This document shows, piece by piece, positions 1 through 5,298 of a stretch of 6,670 nucleotides of DNA; the stretch's first letter is position 1; the number at the start of each line of letters is the position of its first letter. The stretch is from Thiobacillus sp. (lineage in GTDB: Bacteria; Pseudomonadota; Gammaproteobacteria; Burkholderiales; Thiobacillaceae): NCBI GenBank assembly GCA_011391285.1, contig JAABQU010000025.1:1-6670 (forward strand). Direction: 5' to 3'. A program made the position numbers and the translations under genes. The notes below the pieces were generated by a model that worked only from the letters and a program-made list of their open reading frames with translations, was not told the DNA's origin and did no database searches.

Positions 1-53
1 TGCTCCACAAGGCATTCGTCAGCATCTATCAGCGCGACCCAAAACCCGCTTGA
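1..53 (+). CDS. 3' end of an unidentified upstream gene (partial)
   Basis: The frame starting at base 3 reads LHKAFVSIYQRDPKPA and ends in TGA at 51-53, directly before a good promoter and grxD. The other two forward frames also stay open over this short stretch, so the choice of frame rests on the stop codon falling just before the promoter and on the plausible amino-acid composition. Sixteen residues are too few to identify the protein, and I do not recognise the family. The gene would lie upstream of grxD on the same strand. Its stop codon lies inside the -35 box of the grxD promoter. Confidence 0.35.
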   Translation, partial: LHKAFVSIYQRDPKPA

Positions 54-77
54 CGCCACCCTCACTGCGCGTATAAT
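50..77 (+). promoter_or_regulatory. sigma-70 promoter of grxD
   Basis: TTGACG at 50-55 (-35, 5 of 6 consensus bases) and a perfect TATAAT at 72-77 (-10) are separated by 16 bp. Transcription would begin near 83-85 and give a leader of about 33 nt before the grxD start codon. The -35 box contains the stop codon (51-53) of the upstream reading frame. This suggests that grxD is transcribed constitutively and independently of the gene before it, although readthrough from upstream is not excluded. Confidence 0.75.
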
Positions 78-116
78 TCCTGAGCGTTATAGTCAAGTAT
101 TCTTCAGGAGCCCAAC

Positions 117-437
117 ATGACCCCTCTCGATCGCATCCGTGACCAAGTCACCAACAACACCGTCGTGCTGTACATGAAAGGCACGCCGCAGTTTCCGCAA
201 TGTGGTTTTTCGTCGCGTGCGGCGCAAGTGCTGCAGGCCTGCGGCTTGAAGGATTTTCTCGCGGTCAACGTTCTGGCCGACCCGGAAATCTTTGAAAACC
301 TGAAGTACTACGCAAACTGGCCGACCTTCCCGCAGCTGTATGTCAAGGGCGAGCTGATTGGCGGTTCAGACATCATGCTCGAGATGTACCAGAAGGGTGA
401 AATCCAGAAATTGCTGGAAGAAGCGCTGGCCGCCTGA
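117..437 (+). CDS. grxD: monothiol glutaredoxin, Grx4/GrxD type
   Basis: The 106-residue protein has the usual length of single-domain CGFS glutaredoxins. Seen in the sequence: the active-site motif CGFS at residues 29-32, the preceding Lys21-Gly-Thr glutathione-contact segment, WPTFPQLY at 68-75 with the conserved cis-proline, and GGSDI at 82-86. Proteins of this family bind a [2Fe-2S] cluster as a glutathione-ligated dimer, often with a BolA partner. They take part in Fe-S cluster delivery and iron homeostasis in the cytoplasm and have little disulfide-reductase activity. The start is fixed by AGGAG at 106-110, 6 nt before the ATG. The gene has its own promoter just upstream and a strong terminator just downstream, so it is probably monocistronic. 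It is convergent with ntrC, whose stop codon is 44 nt away. The identification is secure. Confidence 0.97.
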   Translation: MTPLDRIRDQVTNNTVVLYMKGTPQFPQCGFSSRAAQVLQACGLKDFLAVNVLADPEIFENLKYYANWPTFPQLYVKGELIGGSDIMLEMYQKGEIQKLLEEALAA

Positions 438-453
438 TCGCCTCCGCTCCCAG

Positions 454-483
454 AAGAAGCCGGCAGCAGCCGGCTTCTTTTTT
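454..483 (+). terminator. intrinsic terminator of grxD, at the convergent junction with ntrC
   Basis: An 11-bp perfect stem (454-464 with 469-479) closes an AGCA tetraloop and is followed by a run of six T (478-483). It begins 16 nt after the grxD stop. The ntrC stop codon (TAA on the minus strand, 482-484) overlaps the T run. On the minus strand the same hairpin is followed only by a mixed TTCTTCT stretch, so it may also terminate ntrC transcripts, but less efficiently. Confidence 0.9.
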
Positions 484-1894
484 ACGCCTCGTCCTCAGGT
501 ACAGCGTCCATTCCCAGTTCGTGGATTTTCCGGGTCAGCGTGTTCCGCCCCCAGCCGAGCAGGTGCGCGGCCTCGATACGGCGCCCGCCGGTATGACGCA
601 ACGCCACTTCGATCAGGGTCTTTTCGTAGGCCTGGGTAAGCTCGTCGAGAATCGCCGCCTCGCCCCGCGCCAGCCGCGCGGCCGCCTCGGCCGCAAGCCC
701 CTGCAGCCAGTCGCCACTTTGCGGCACGGTGTTGCCCTGCATCAGGTCGGCGGGCAGGTCGCCGACCTCGACCACCTGGCCCGGCGCCATCACGGTCAGG
801 TAATGGCAGACATTTTCCAATTGGCGCACGTTGCCGCTCCAAGGCAGGTTGACCAGGGTCCTGAGCGCGGCCTCCGATACGCCCTTGGCCTCCATGCCCA
901 GTTCGCGCGCGCTTTTCTGCATGAAATGCCGCACCAGCAGGGGGATGTCCTCGCGCCGTTCGCGTAGCGGCGGCAGCCGCAGGCGAATGACGTTGAGGCG
1001 GTGAAACAGGTCCTCGCGGAACAGGCCTTCGCGCACCCGCACTTCCAGATCCTGGTGGGTGGCGGCGATCACCCGCACGTTGACCTTGATCGGCGTGTGT
1101 CCGCCGACGCGGTAGAACTGACCGTCGGACAGCACGCGCAGCAAACGGGTTTGCAGTTCGGAAGGCATGTCGCCGATTTCGTCCAGGAAAAGTGTGCCGG
1201 CATCGGCCTGCTCGAAGCGCCCGCGCCGCTGCGCCGCGGCGCCGGTAAACGCGCCGCGCTCGTGGCCGAAGAGTTCGGACTCCAGCAGATCCTTCGGAAT
1301 GGCCGCGGTGTTCAACGCGATGAACGGCCCGCTGGCGCGCGGACTGTGCCGGTGCAGGGCACGCGCGACCAGTTCCTTGCCGCTGCCGGATTCGCCGGTA
1401 ATCAGAACGGTCGCATGCGACTGGGAGAGCCGCCCGATGGCGCGGAACACCTCCTGCATCGCCGGCGCCTGGCCGAGCATTTCGGTCATCGGCGTCTCGC
1501 TCGGCGCGGGGGCATCACGGCTGGCGCTTTCCGCAAGCGCACGGCGCACCAGTTCCAGCGCCTGGTCGACGTCGAACGGCTTGGGCAGATATTCGAACGC
1601 ACCGCCCTGGAATGCCGCCACCGCGCTGTCGAGGTCGGAATACGCGGTCATGATGATGACCGGCACCCTGGGCAGGCGCTCCTTCAGCGCCTGCAACAGC
1701 TCCAGCCCGGACACGCCCGGCATGCGGATGTCGGACAGCACCGCGGCAGGCGTGCTGCGTTCCAGTTCGCGCAGCGCATCGCTCGCCGAACTGAAGGTCA
1801 TGCACGGAATGTCCTCGCGCAGCAGGGCTTTTTCCAGCACCCAGCGGATGGAGCGGTCGTCGTCGATGATCCAGACACAGCTTGATTTCGTCAT
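482..1894 (-). CDS. ntrC (glnG): nitrogen regulation response regulator NtrC (NR(I)), sigma-54 activator
   Basis: The 470-residue protein has the standard NtrC architecture. The receiver domain (about 5-120) carries the acidic pocket D11-D13, phospho-acceptor Asp55 in SDIRMPG, Thr83 and Lys105. The AAA+ domain (about 136-380) carries Walker A GESGSGKE at 167-174, the sigma-54 contact loop GAFTGA at 214-219, Walker B GTLFLDEI at 233-240 and GNVRQLEN at 354-361. A Fis-type helix-turn-helix occupies about 435-460. Phosphorylated by NtrB under nitrogen limitation, NtrC oligomerises at enhancers and drives open-complex formation by sigma-54 polymerase, classically at glnA. The ATG at 1892-1894 was chosen because the family begins a few residues before the IIDDDRSIRWVLEKAL segment; the frame is open further back to 1957, but that extension lies inside ntrB. 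The start is 5 nt after the ntrB stop and has no clear Shine-Dalgarno sequence, which points to translational coupling with ntrB. Confidence 0.96.
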   Translation of the reverse strand: MTKSSCVWIIDDDRSIRWVLEKALLREDIPCMTFSSASDALRELERSTPAAVLSDIRMPGVSGLELLQALKERLPRVPVIIMTAYSDLDSAVAAFQGGAFEYLPKPFDVDQALELVRRALAESASRDAPAPSETPMTEMLGQAPAMQEVFRAIGRLSQSHATVLITGESGSGKELVARALHRHSPRASGPFIALNTAAIPKDLLESELFGHERGAFTGAAAQRRGRFEQADAGTLFLDEIGDMPSELQTRLLRVLSDGQFYRVGGHTPIKVNVRVIAATHQDLEVRVREGLFREDLFHRLNVIRLRLPPLRERREDIPLLVRHFMQKSARELGMEAKGVSEAALRTLVNLPWSGNVRQLENVCHYLTVMAPGQVVEVGDLPADLMQGNTVPQSGDWLQGLAAEAAARLARGEAAILDELTQAYEKTLIEVALRHTGGRRIEAAHLLGWGRNTLTRKIHELGMDAVPEDEA

Positions 1895-1899
1895 GGCGT

Positions 1900-2979
1900 T
1901 CAGGTGGGAAGCGGAAGAAAGATGGAAAACACGGTATGGCCGGGGCGGCTTTCGCAATCGATGGTGCCGTGGTTCTGCGCGACCAGCGTCTGCGCCACAG
2001 CCAGCCCGAGCCCGCTGCCGCCTTCGCGACCGGATACCAGTGGATAGAAAATCTGCTCGCGGATCTCGTCCGGGATGCCGGGTCCGTTGTCGATGATCTC
2101 AATGCGCATGCCCAGCCGGTAGCGGCGGCTCTCCAGGGTGATCTGCCGCGCCACCCGGGTCTTGAAAACGATCTCGCCCTGGCCGTGCACGTTACCGTGC
2201 CCATGCCCGTTACCGTGCATTGCCTGCACCGCGTTGCGCGCGATATTGAGCGTCGCCTGGATCAGCTGCTCGGCATCGGCGCGGATCTCGGGCAAGCTGA
2301 TGTCGTAGTCGCGTCGCAGCGTCACACTTGGCGTTTCGGCCAGGATCAGGCTGCGAACGCGTTCCAGGACCTCGTGGATATTCACCGCACCAAAACGGGG
2401 CATGCGGTGCGGTGTCAGCAAGCGTTCCATCAGCGACTGCAGGCGGTCGGACTCCTTGATGATCACCTGGGTGTATTCGCGCAGGCTCTCACGCGGCAGT
2501 TCATGTTCCAGCAATTGCGCGGCACCGCGAATGCCGCCGAGCGGGTTCTTGATTTCATGGGCCAGGTTGCGCAGCAGTTCGCGGTTGGCCTCCTGTTGCA
2601 GGCGTGCCTGCTCCAGACGGGCGATACGCAATTGCGGGTCGACCGCGCGCATTTCGATCAGCACGGCGTGCGCCGGGGCGTCCAGCGGCGAAATACTGCA
2701 TCCGATGCGAATCGGCGGATGTGTGCTCACCACCACGTCGAGTTCGTATTCGATGACGGTTTCCTGTTCGCTGCGCGCGGTGCGAATCGCCGCCAGCAAT
2801 TCCGGGCTGCGTTCGAATATCTGGTCAGCGGCCTCGCCGACCAGCAAGGCACCGGAAAGCCCCAGCAGCGTCTCTGCCGCCGGGTTGACGTACAGGATGC
2901 GGTTATCGGCATCGAGCACCGTGGCGCCGGTGGACAGACAATCAAGACCGGAAAAATCGGAAGGAGAAAGCGAGGTCAT
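1900..2979 (-). CDS. ntrB (glnL): nitrogen regulation sensor kinase/phosphatase NtrB (NR(II))
   Basis: This is a soluble 359-residue two-component kinase with no membrane segment, as expected for NtrB, which is controlled by PII rather than by a transmembrane signal. It has an N-terminal PAS-like domain (about 10-110, with VLDADNRILYVNPAAE), then a linker helix. The phospho-acceptor is His141 in LAHEIKNPLGG, and the HATPase domain has the N box NIARNAVQAM (245-254), DNGPGI (298-303) and GSGLGLA (321-327). It phosphorylates or dephosphorylates NtrC, encoded 5 nt downstream in the same operon. The start is uncertain: ATGs at 3018, 2985 and 2979 are in frame. I prefer 2979 because family members start shortly before the PAS domain and because a weak GAG lies 9 nt upstream. 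A His/Gly-rich insert at 255-268 is encoded by a tandem duplication. Confidence 0.95.
   Translation of the reverse strand: MTSLSPSDFSGLDCLSTGATVLDADNRILYVNPAAETLLGLSGALLVGEAADQIFERSPELLAAIRTARSEQETVIEYELDVVVSTHPPIRIGCSISPLDAPAHAVLIEMRAVDPQLRIARLEQARLQQEANRELLRNLAHEIKNPLGGIRGAAQLLEHELPRESLREYTQVIIKESDRLQSLMERLLTPHRMPRFGAVNIHEVLERVRSLILAETPSVTLRRDYDISLPEIRADAEQLIQATLNIARNAVQAMHGNGHGHGNVHGQGEIVFKTRVARQITLESRRYRLGMRIEIIDNGPGIPDEIREQIFYPLVSGREGGSGLGLAVAQTLVAQNHGTIDCESRPGHTVFSIFLPLPT
2182..2217 (-). repeat. two tandem copies of an 18-bp unit inside ntrB, encoding a His/Gly-rich insert
   Basis: On the coding (minus) strand, 2217-2200 and 2199-2182 are adjacent 18-bp copies matching at 15 of 18 positions; the first ten bases, CACGGTAACG, are identical. 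They are in frame and encode HGNGHG and HGNVHG (NtrB residues 255-266), followed by QG. The insert lies directly after the N-box helix, where NtrB proteins have a loop of variable length. In-frame duplication of a six-codon unit is the simplest origin. Confidence 0.85.
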
Positions 2980-2997
2980 GCGCATGCACTCAGTGTA

Positions 2998-3013
2998 AGC
3001 ACTGATTGTGCCA
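2998..3013 (-). promoter_or_regulatory. candidate sigma-54 promoter of ntrBC
   Basis: The minus strand reads TGGCACAATCAGTGCT. The -24 hexamer TGGCAC is perfect, the -12 part is GTGCT, and the GG and GC dinucleotides are exactly 10 bp apart, as sigma-54 requires. Transcription would start near 2988, only about 9 nt before the preferred ntrB start (2979) and about 3 nt before the alternative at 2985, giving a very short or leaderless mRNA. The element overlaps an imperfect inverted repeat (2986-3011, core TCAGTG/CACTGA at 2990-2995 and 3000-3005). No matching NtrC enhancer was recognised close by. It could be a chance match. Confidence 0.4.
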
Positions 3014-3034
3014 GACATGCCCGACGCGCACTGC

Positions 3035-3505
3035 TTACTTCAGATTCGCGAGTTCGCGCTGGATGGAAGTGACGTTTTGTTCGTGCTGCTGCACGCTGGC
3101 GCGCAATTGTTTCACGCGATTGAGATAACTCGCGTCGGTGGCACGCTCGCCCGGCAGCAGACGCTCGCCCAGCGTCAACTGGCGGCGCGCCTCGTCGGCG
3201 TTGCGGCGCTCGCCGGCAATTTCATCCTGTAGCACCTGGCGGCGGATGTCGTCGCGGCGTTTCTGCGTGCCGGCATCAATGCGAGGAAAGTCCGCCGGGC
3301 TGGGGTTATAGGAAGCCCGCCTGGAGGCTTTTCCACCCGCCGAAAGCGGCGCTGGTGCGCCGGGTAGGTCGATGCGCTTGGCGCCCTTCTTGTAGACGTC
3401 GGTGAACGTCACCTGGCCGTTTTCGTCGACGTACTTGTAGATTTCCGCCTGCGCGGGCGCAGCCAGGATCAGACACAACAGGAAGGAGAATCGGCTGATT
3501 TGCAT
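3035..3505 (-). CDS. small secreted DUF4124-domain protein of unknown function
   Basis: The 156-residue protein starts with a clear Sec signal peptide: MQ-I-S-R, a hydrophobic core FSFLLCLILAA, and an APAQA cleavage site before Glu21. The mature protein opens with EIYKYVDENGQVTFTDVY (21-38), the aromatic signature of the DUF4124 family. A Pro/Ala/Ser-rich linker (about 48-75) follows, then a strongly charged, probably helical or coiled-coil C-terminal half (about 80-156, rich in Arg, Glu and Gln). It is expected in the periplasm or on the envelope. Cys11 is not in a proper lipobox, so it is probably not a lipoprotein. No enzymatic residues are recognisable. The gene lies between the glnA terminator (116 nt after the glnA stop) and ntrB (55 nt before its start) on the same strand, so it may be first in a transcript with ntrBC. 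No good Shine-Dalgarno sequence precedes the ATG, so the start rests on the signal peptide. Its role, if any, in nitrogen control is unknown. Confidence 0.85.
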   Translation of the reverse strand: MQISRFSFLLCLILAAPAQAEIYKYVDENGQVTFTDVYKKGAKRIDLPGAPAPLSAGGKASRRASYNPSPADFPRIDAGTQKRRDDIRRQVLQDEIAGERRNADEARRQLTLGERLLPGERATDASYLNRVKQLRASVQQHEQNVTSIQRELANLK

Positions 3506-3576
3506 GGGAAAAAGTTTAGCGTACCCGCTTTTTAACGGCCAGCCGCCGGCAATCTTGAAGGCTGCACGCTCGCAAC

Positions 3577-3602
3577 AAAAAGGGGCGGCCGGAGCCGCCC
3601 CT
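3577..3602 (-). terminator. intrinsic terminator of glnA
   Basis: Read on the minus strand, a 9-bp perfect GC-rich stem (3602-3594 with 3589-3581) with a TCCG tetraloop is followed by TTTTT (3581-3577). It begins 20 nt after the glnA stop codon and lies before the DUF4124 gene. It should make most glnA transcripts monocistronic and limit readthrough into the regulator genes. Confidence 0.92.
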
Positions 3603-3621
3603 CTCGCTGCACGCAAAGCGT

Positions 3622-5031
3622 TTACAGCGAGTAGTACATCGCGAACTCGACCGGGTGCGTGGTCATGCGGAACTTGGTGACATCTTCCATTTTCAGCGTG
3701 ATGTAGGCATCGATCATGTCGTTGGTGAACACGCCACCGCGGGTCAGGAACTCGCGATCCTTGTCGAGATGCTCCAGCGCCATTTCCAGGCTGTGGCAGA
3801 CCTTCGGGATCTTCGCGTCTTCTTCCGGCGGCAGATCGTACAGGTCCTTGTCGCCGGGATCGCCGGGGTGGATCTTGTTCTGGATGCCGTCGAGGCCCGC
3901 CATCATCAGCGCGGCGAAGGCCAGGTACGGGTTGGCCGTGGGATCCGGGAAGCGGACCTCGATGCGGCGCGCCTTCTCGCTGGCGGCGATCGGGATACGG
4001 ATCGAAGCCGAACGGTTGCGGGCAGAGTAGGCCAGCATCACCGGTGCCTCGAAGCCGGGCACCAGACGCTTGTACGAGTTGGTCGACGGGTTGGTGATCG
4101 CGTTCAGCGCCTTGGCGTGCTTGATGATGCCGCCGATGTAGTAGAGGGCCGTCTCGGACAGGCCAGCGTAGCCGTTGCCGGCGAACGTGTTCTTGCCGTC
4201 CTTCCACAGCGACATGTGCACGTGCATGCCGGAGCCGTTGTCACCGACGATGGGCTTGGGCATGAAGGTCGCGGTCTTGCCGTAGGCGTGGGAAACGTTG
4301 TGCACGATGTATTTCAGAATCTGGGTCTGGTCGGCGCGCTTGGTCAGTGTGTTGAACACGGTGCCGATCTCGCACTGGCCGGCGGTCGCCACTTCGTGGT
4401 GGAACACCTCGACCGGGACGCCGGCTTCTTCCAGCGCCATCACCATGGCGGCGCGGATGTCCTGCAGGCTGTCGACCGGGGGCACCGGGAAGTAGCCACC
4501 TTTGACGCCGGGACGGTGGCCGGTGTTGCCATTCTCGAACTTCTCGGCTGACGACCAGGACGCTTCCTCGGAATTGATTTGCACGCCGCAGCCCGACATG
4601 CCGTCATGCCAGGTGATGGAGTCGAAAATGAAAAACTCGGGCTCGGGGCCAAAGTAGGCGGTGTCGGCGAGTCCGGTCGACTTCAGATAGGCTTCGGCAC
4701 GGCGCGCCACCGAGCGCGGGTCGCGCTCGTAGCCCTTGCCGTCGGACGGTTCGATCACGTCGCAGGTCAGGATCAGGGTCGGTTCGTCGAAGAAGGGATC
4801 CATGTAGGCCGTATCGGGATCGGCTTTCAGCAGCATGTCGGAAGCCTGAATGCCCTTCCAGCCGGCGATCGAGGAGCCGTCGAAAGGATGACCGTCCTCG
4901 AACCAGTCCTCGGTCACGATGCGTGCCGGAATGGAAACGTGCTGCTCCTTGCCACGGGTATCGGTAAAGCGCAGGTCGACGAACTTCACTTCTTCGTCCT
5001 GAATTTTCTTGATCACATCGGCCACGGCCAT
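3622..5031 (-). CDS. glnA: type I glutamine synthetase (GSI-beta)
   Basis: The enzyme makes glutamine from glutamate, ammonia and ATP in the cytoplasm as a dodecamer and is the entry point of ammonium assimilation. At 469 residues it has the typical GSI length. Visible signatures are [15 protein letters not shown] (17-32), the Asp51 loop DGSS (51-54), GPEPEFF (128-134), the ATP-site segment [11 protein letters not shown] (264-274), [17 protein letters not shown] (314-330) and [14 protein letters not shown] (356-369). The adenylylation site is Tyr398 in [10 protein letters not shown], so reversible adenylylation by GlnE is expected. The ATG at 5031 is favoured over the in-frame ATG at 5046 because GAGGAG at 5039-5044 is correctly spaced for 5031 and lies on top of the longer version. 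Upstream is a sigma-54 promoter with NtrC enhancer sites, and a terminator follows the stop. It is divergent from the rhodanese gene. Confidence 0.98.
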   Translation of the reverse strand: MAVADVIKKIQDEEVKFVDLRFTDTRGKEQHVSIPARIVTEDWFEDGHPFDGSSIAGWKGIQASDMLLKADPDTAYMDPFFDEPTLILTCDVIEPSDGKGYERDPRSVARRAEAYLKSTGLADTAYFGPEPEFFIFDSITWHDGMSGCGVQINSEEASWSSAEKFENGNTGHRPGVKGGYFPVPPVDSLQDIRAAMVMALEEAGVPVEVFHHEVATAGQCEIGTVFNTLTKRADQTQILKYIVHNVSHAYGKTATFMPKPIVGDNGSGMHVHMSLWKDGKNTFAGNGYAGLSETALYYIGGIIKHAKALNAITNPSTNSYKRLVPGFEAPVMLAYSARNRSASIRIPIAASEKARRIEVRFPDPTANPYLAFAALMMAGLDGIQNKIHPGDPGDKDLYDLPPEEDAKIPKVCHSLEMALEHLDKDREFLTRGGVFTNDMIDAYITLKMEDVTKFRMTTHPVEFAMYYSL

Positions 5032-5038
5032 GCTGAAT

Positions 5039-5044
5039 CTCCTC
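5039..5044 (-). promoter_or_regulatory. ribosome binding site deciding the glnA start
   Basis: GAGGAG on the minus strand, 7 nt before the ATG at 5031. It rules against initiation at the ATG ending at 5046, which would overlap it. Confidence 0.85.
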
Positions 5045-5103
5045 AAACTAAAATAGATAAAAAATTAACGACACCACGAGATGCGCCGTAATGTGTCTCG
5101 AAT

Positions 5104-5119
5104 AGCAGCAACCGTGCCA
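5104..5119 (-). promoter_or_regulatory. sigma-54 (RpoN) promoter of glnA
   Basis: The minus strand reads TGGCACGGTTGCTGCT. It has a perfect -24 hexamer TGGCAC followed by the consensus G, then a -12 element CTGCT, with GG (5118-5117) and GC (5106-5105) exactly 10 bp apart. The predicted start of transcription is near 5094, giving a leader of about 62 nt before the glnA ATG. The presence of upstream NtrC-type sites at classical distances supports the call. I did not find a convincing sigma-70 promoter for glnA in the same interval. Confidence 0.8.
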
Positions 5120-5160
5120 TGTGCGTAATCAAGCATTGATCATTGTGCCATAAGGCCTAT

Positions 5161-5175
5161 GCAGCAGGATAGTGC
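5161..5175. promoter_or_regulatory. possible weak third NtrC site
   Basis: GCAG-N7-GTGC on the plus strand is a one-mismatch version of the GCAC-N7-GTGC dyad. It is centred about 74 bp upstream of the predicted glnA transcription start, between the strong enhancer and the promoter. The enterobacterial glnA region also has weaker NtrC sites in this interval. A single 7-of-8 match could be chance. Confidence 0.35.
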
Positions 5176-5194
5176 AGCTTCCCCCTTCAAGCAC

Positions 5195-5209
5195 GCACCA
5201 TTTGTGTGC
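5195..5209. promoter_or_regulatory. NtrC binding site, promoter-proximal enhancer half
   Basis: A perfect GCAC-N7-GTGC dyad (GCACCATTTGTGTGC), flanked by A at 5210 so that the minus strand reads TGCAC at its start. This is the core pattern of the two strong NtrC sites at enterobacterial glnA. Its centre is about 108 bp upstream of the predicted glnA transcription start. Confidence 0.8.
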
Positions 5210-5225
5210 ATTCAAATCAATTAGC

Positions 5226-5240
5226 GCACTTTAATGATGC
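5226..5240. promoter_or_regulatory. NtrC binding site, distal enhancer half
   Basis: GCACTTTAATGATGC matches GCAC-N7-GTGC with one mismatch (A for G). Its centre is 31 bp, about three helical turns, from the perfect site at 5195-5209. This puts both on the same DNA face, as needed for cooperative binding of two NtrC dimers. It ends 3 bp before the -35 of the divergent rhodanese promoter. Confidence 0.65.
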
Positions 5241-5243
5241 ACG

Positions 5244-5271
5244 TTGCGCCGGTCACTCAATTTCATATACT
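5244..5271 (+). promoter_or_regulatory. candidate sigma-70 promoter of the rhodanese gene
   Basis: TTGCGC (5244-5249, keeping the important TTG) and TATACT (5266-5271, 5 of 6) are 16 bp apart. Transcription would start near 5278, about 21 nt before the ATG. The -35 lies immediately beside the distal NtrC site, so NtrC occupancy could influence it. Confidence 0.5.
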
Positions 5272-5298
5272 TAGAATCGATAATAAGAGGAAGCCGCC

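Noticed and set aside
1895..1957. An N-terminal extension of ntrC back to the ATG at 1957
   Set aside because: The extra 21 residues do not resemble a receiver-domain start, lie inside ntrB, and are not needed by the family. The ATG at 1894 fits the conserved N-terminus.
2980..3018. Starts of ntrB at 3018 or 2985
   Set aside because: Neither has a properly placed ribosome site, and the extra residues are not expected from the family. The 2985 start is only two codons longer and remains possible.
1882..3072. A 396-codon open frame on the plus strand opposite ntrB, and similar long frames opposite ntrC (1001-1885) and glnA (3655-4551)
   Set aside because: They lie wholly antisense to genes with unmistakable protein families. 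Their translations show biased composition (Arg, Ala, Gln, His, Val) without recognisable domains. Long antisense frames are expected in GC-rich coding DNA.
3526..3541. A sigma-54-like GG-N10-GC pattern before the DUF4124 gene
   Set aside because: The -24 part is only TGGCCG and the -12 part is AAGCG, so apart from the dinucleotide spacing the match is poor and likely chance.
3035..4207. A 390-codon minus-strand frame joining antiphase glnA sequence to the DUF4124 gene
   Set aside because: Its first two thirds are an out-of-frame reading of glnA and pass through the glnA terminator. Only the part from the ATG at 3505, which starts a clear signal peptide, is a credible gene.
5127..5139. Near-match to an IHF site (AATCAA-N4-TGA) between the NtrC sites and the sigma-54 promoter
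   Set aside because: One core base is wrong. It would be centred only about 39 bp from the predicted start of transcription, and A/T-rich intergenic DNA gives such matches easily.
5145..5150. A second TGGCAC on the minus strand upstream of the glnA promoter
   Set aside because: It has no GC at the required -12 position, so it is not a sigma-54 promoter; it may only be part of a degenerate NtrC-like half site.
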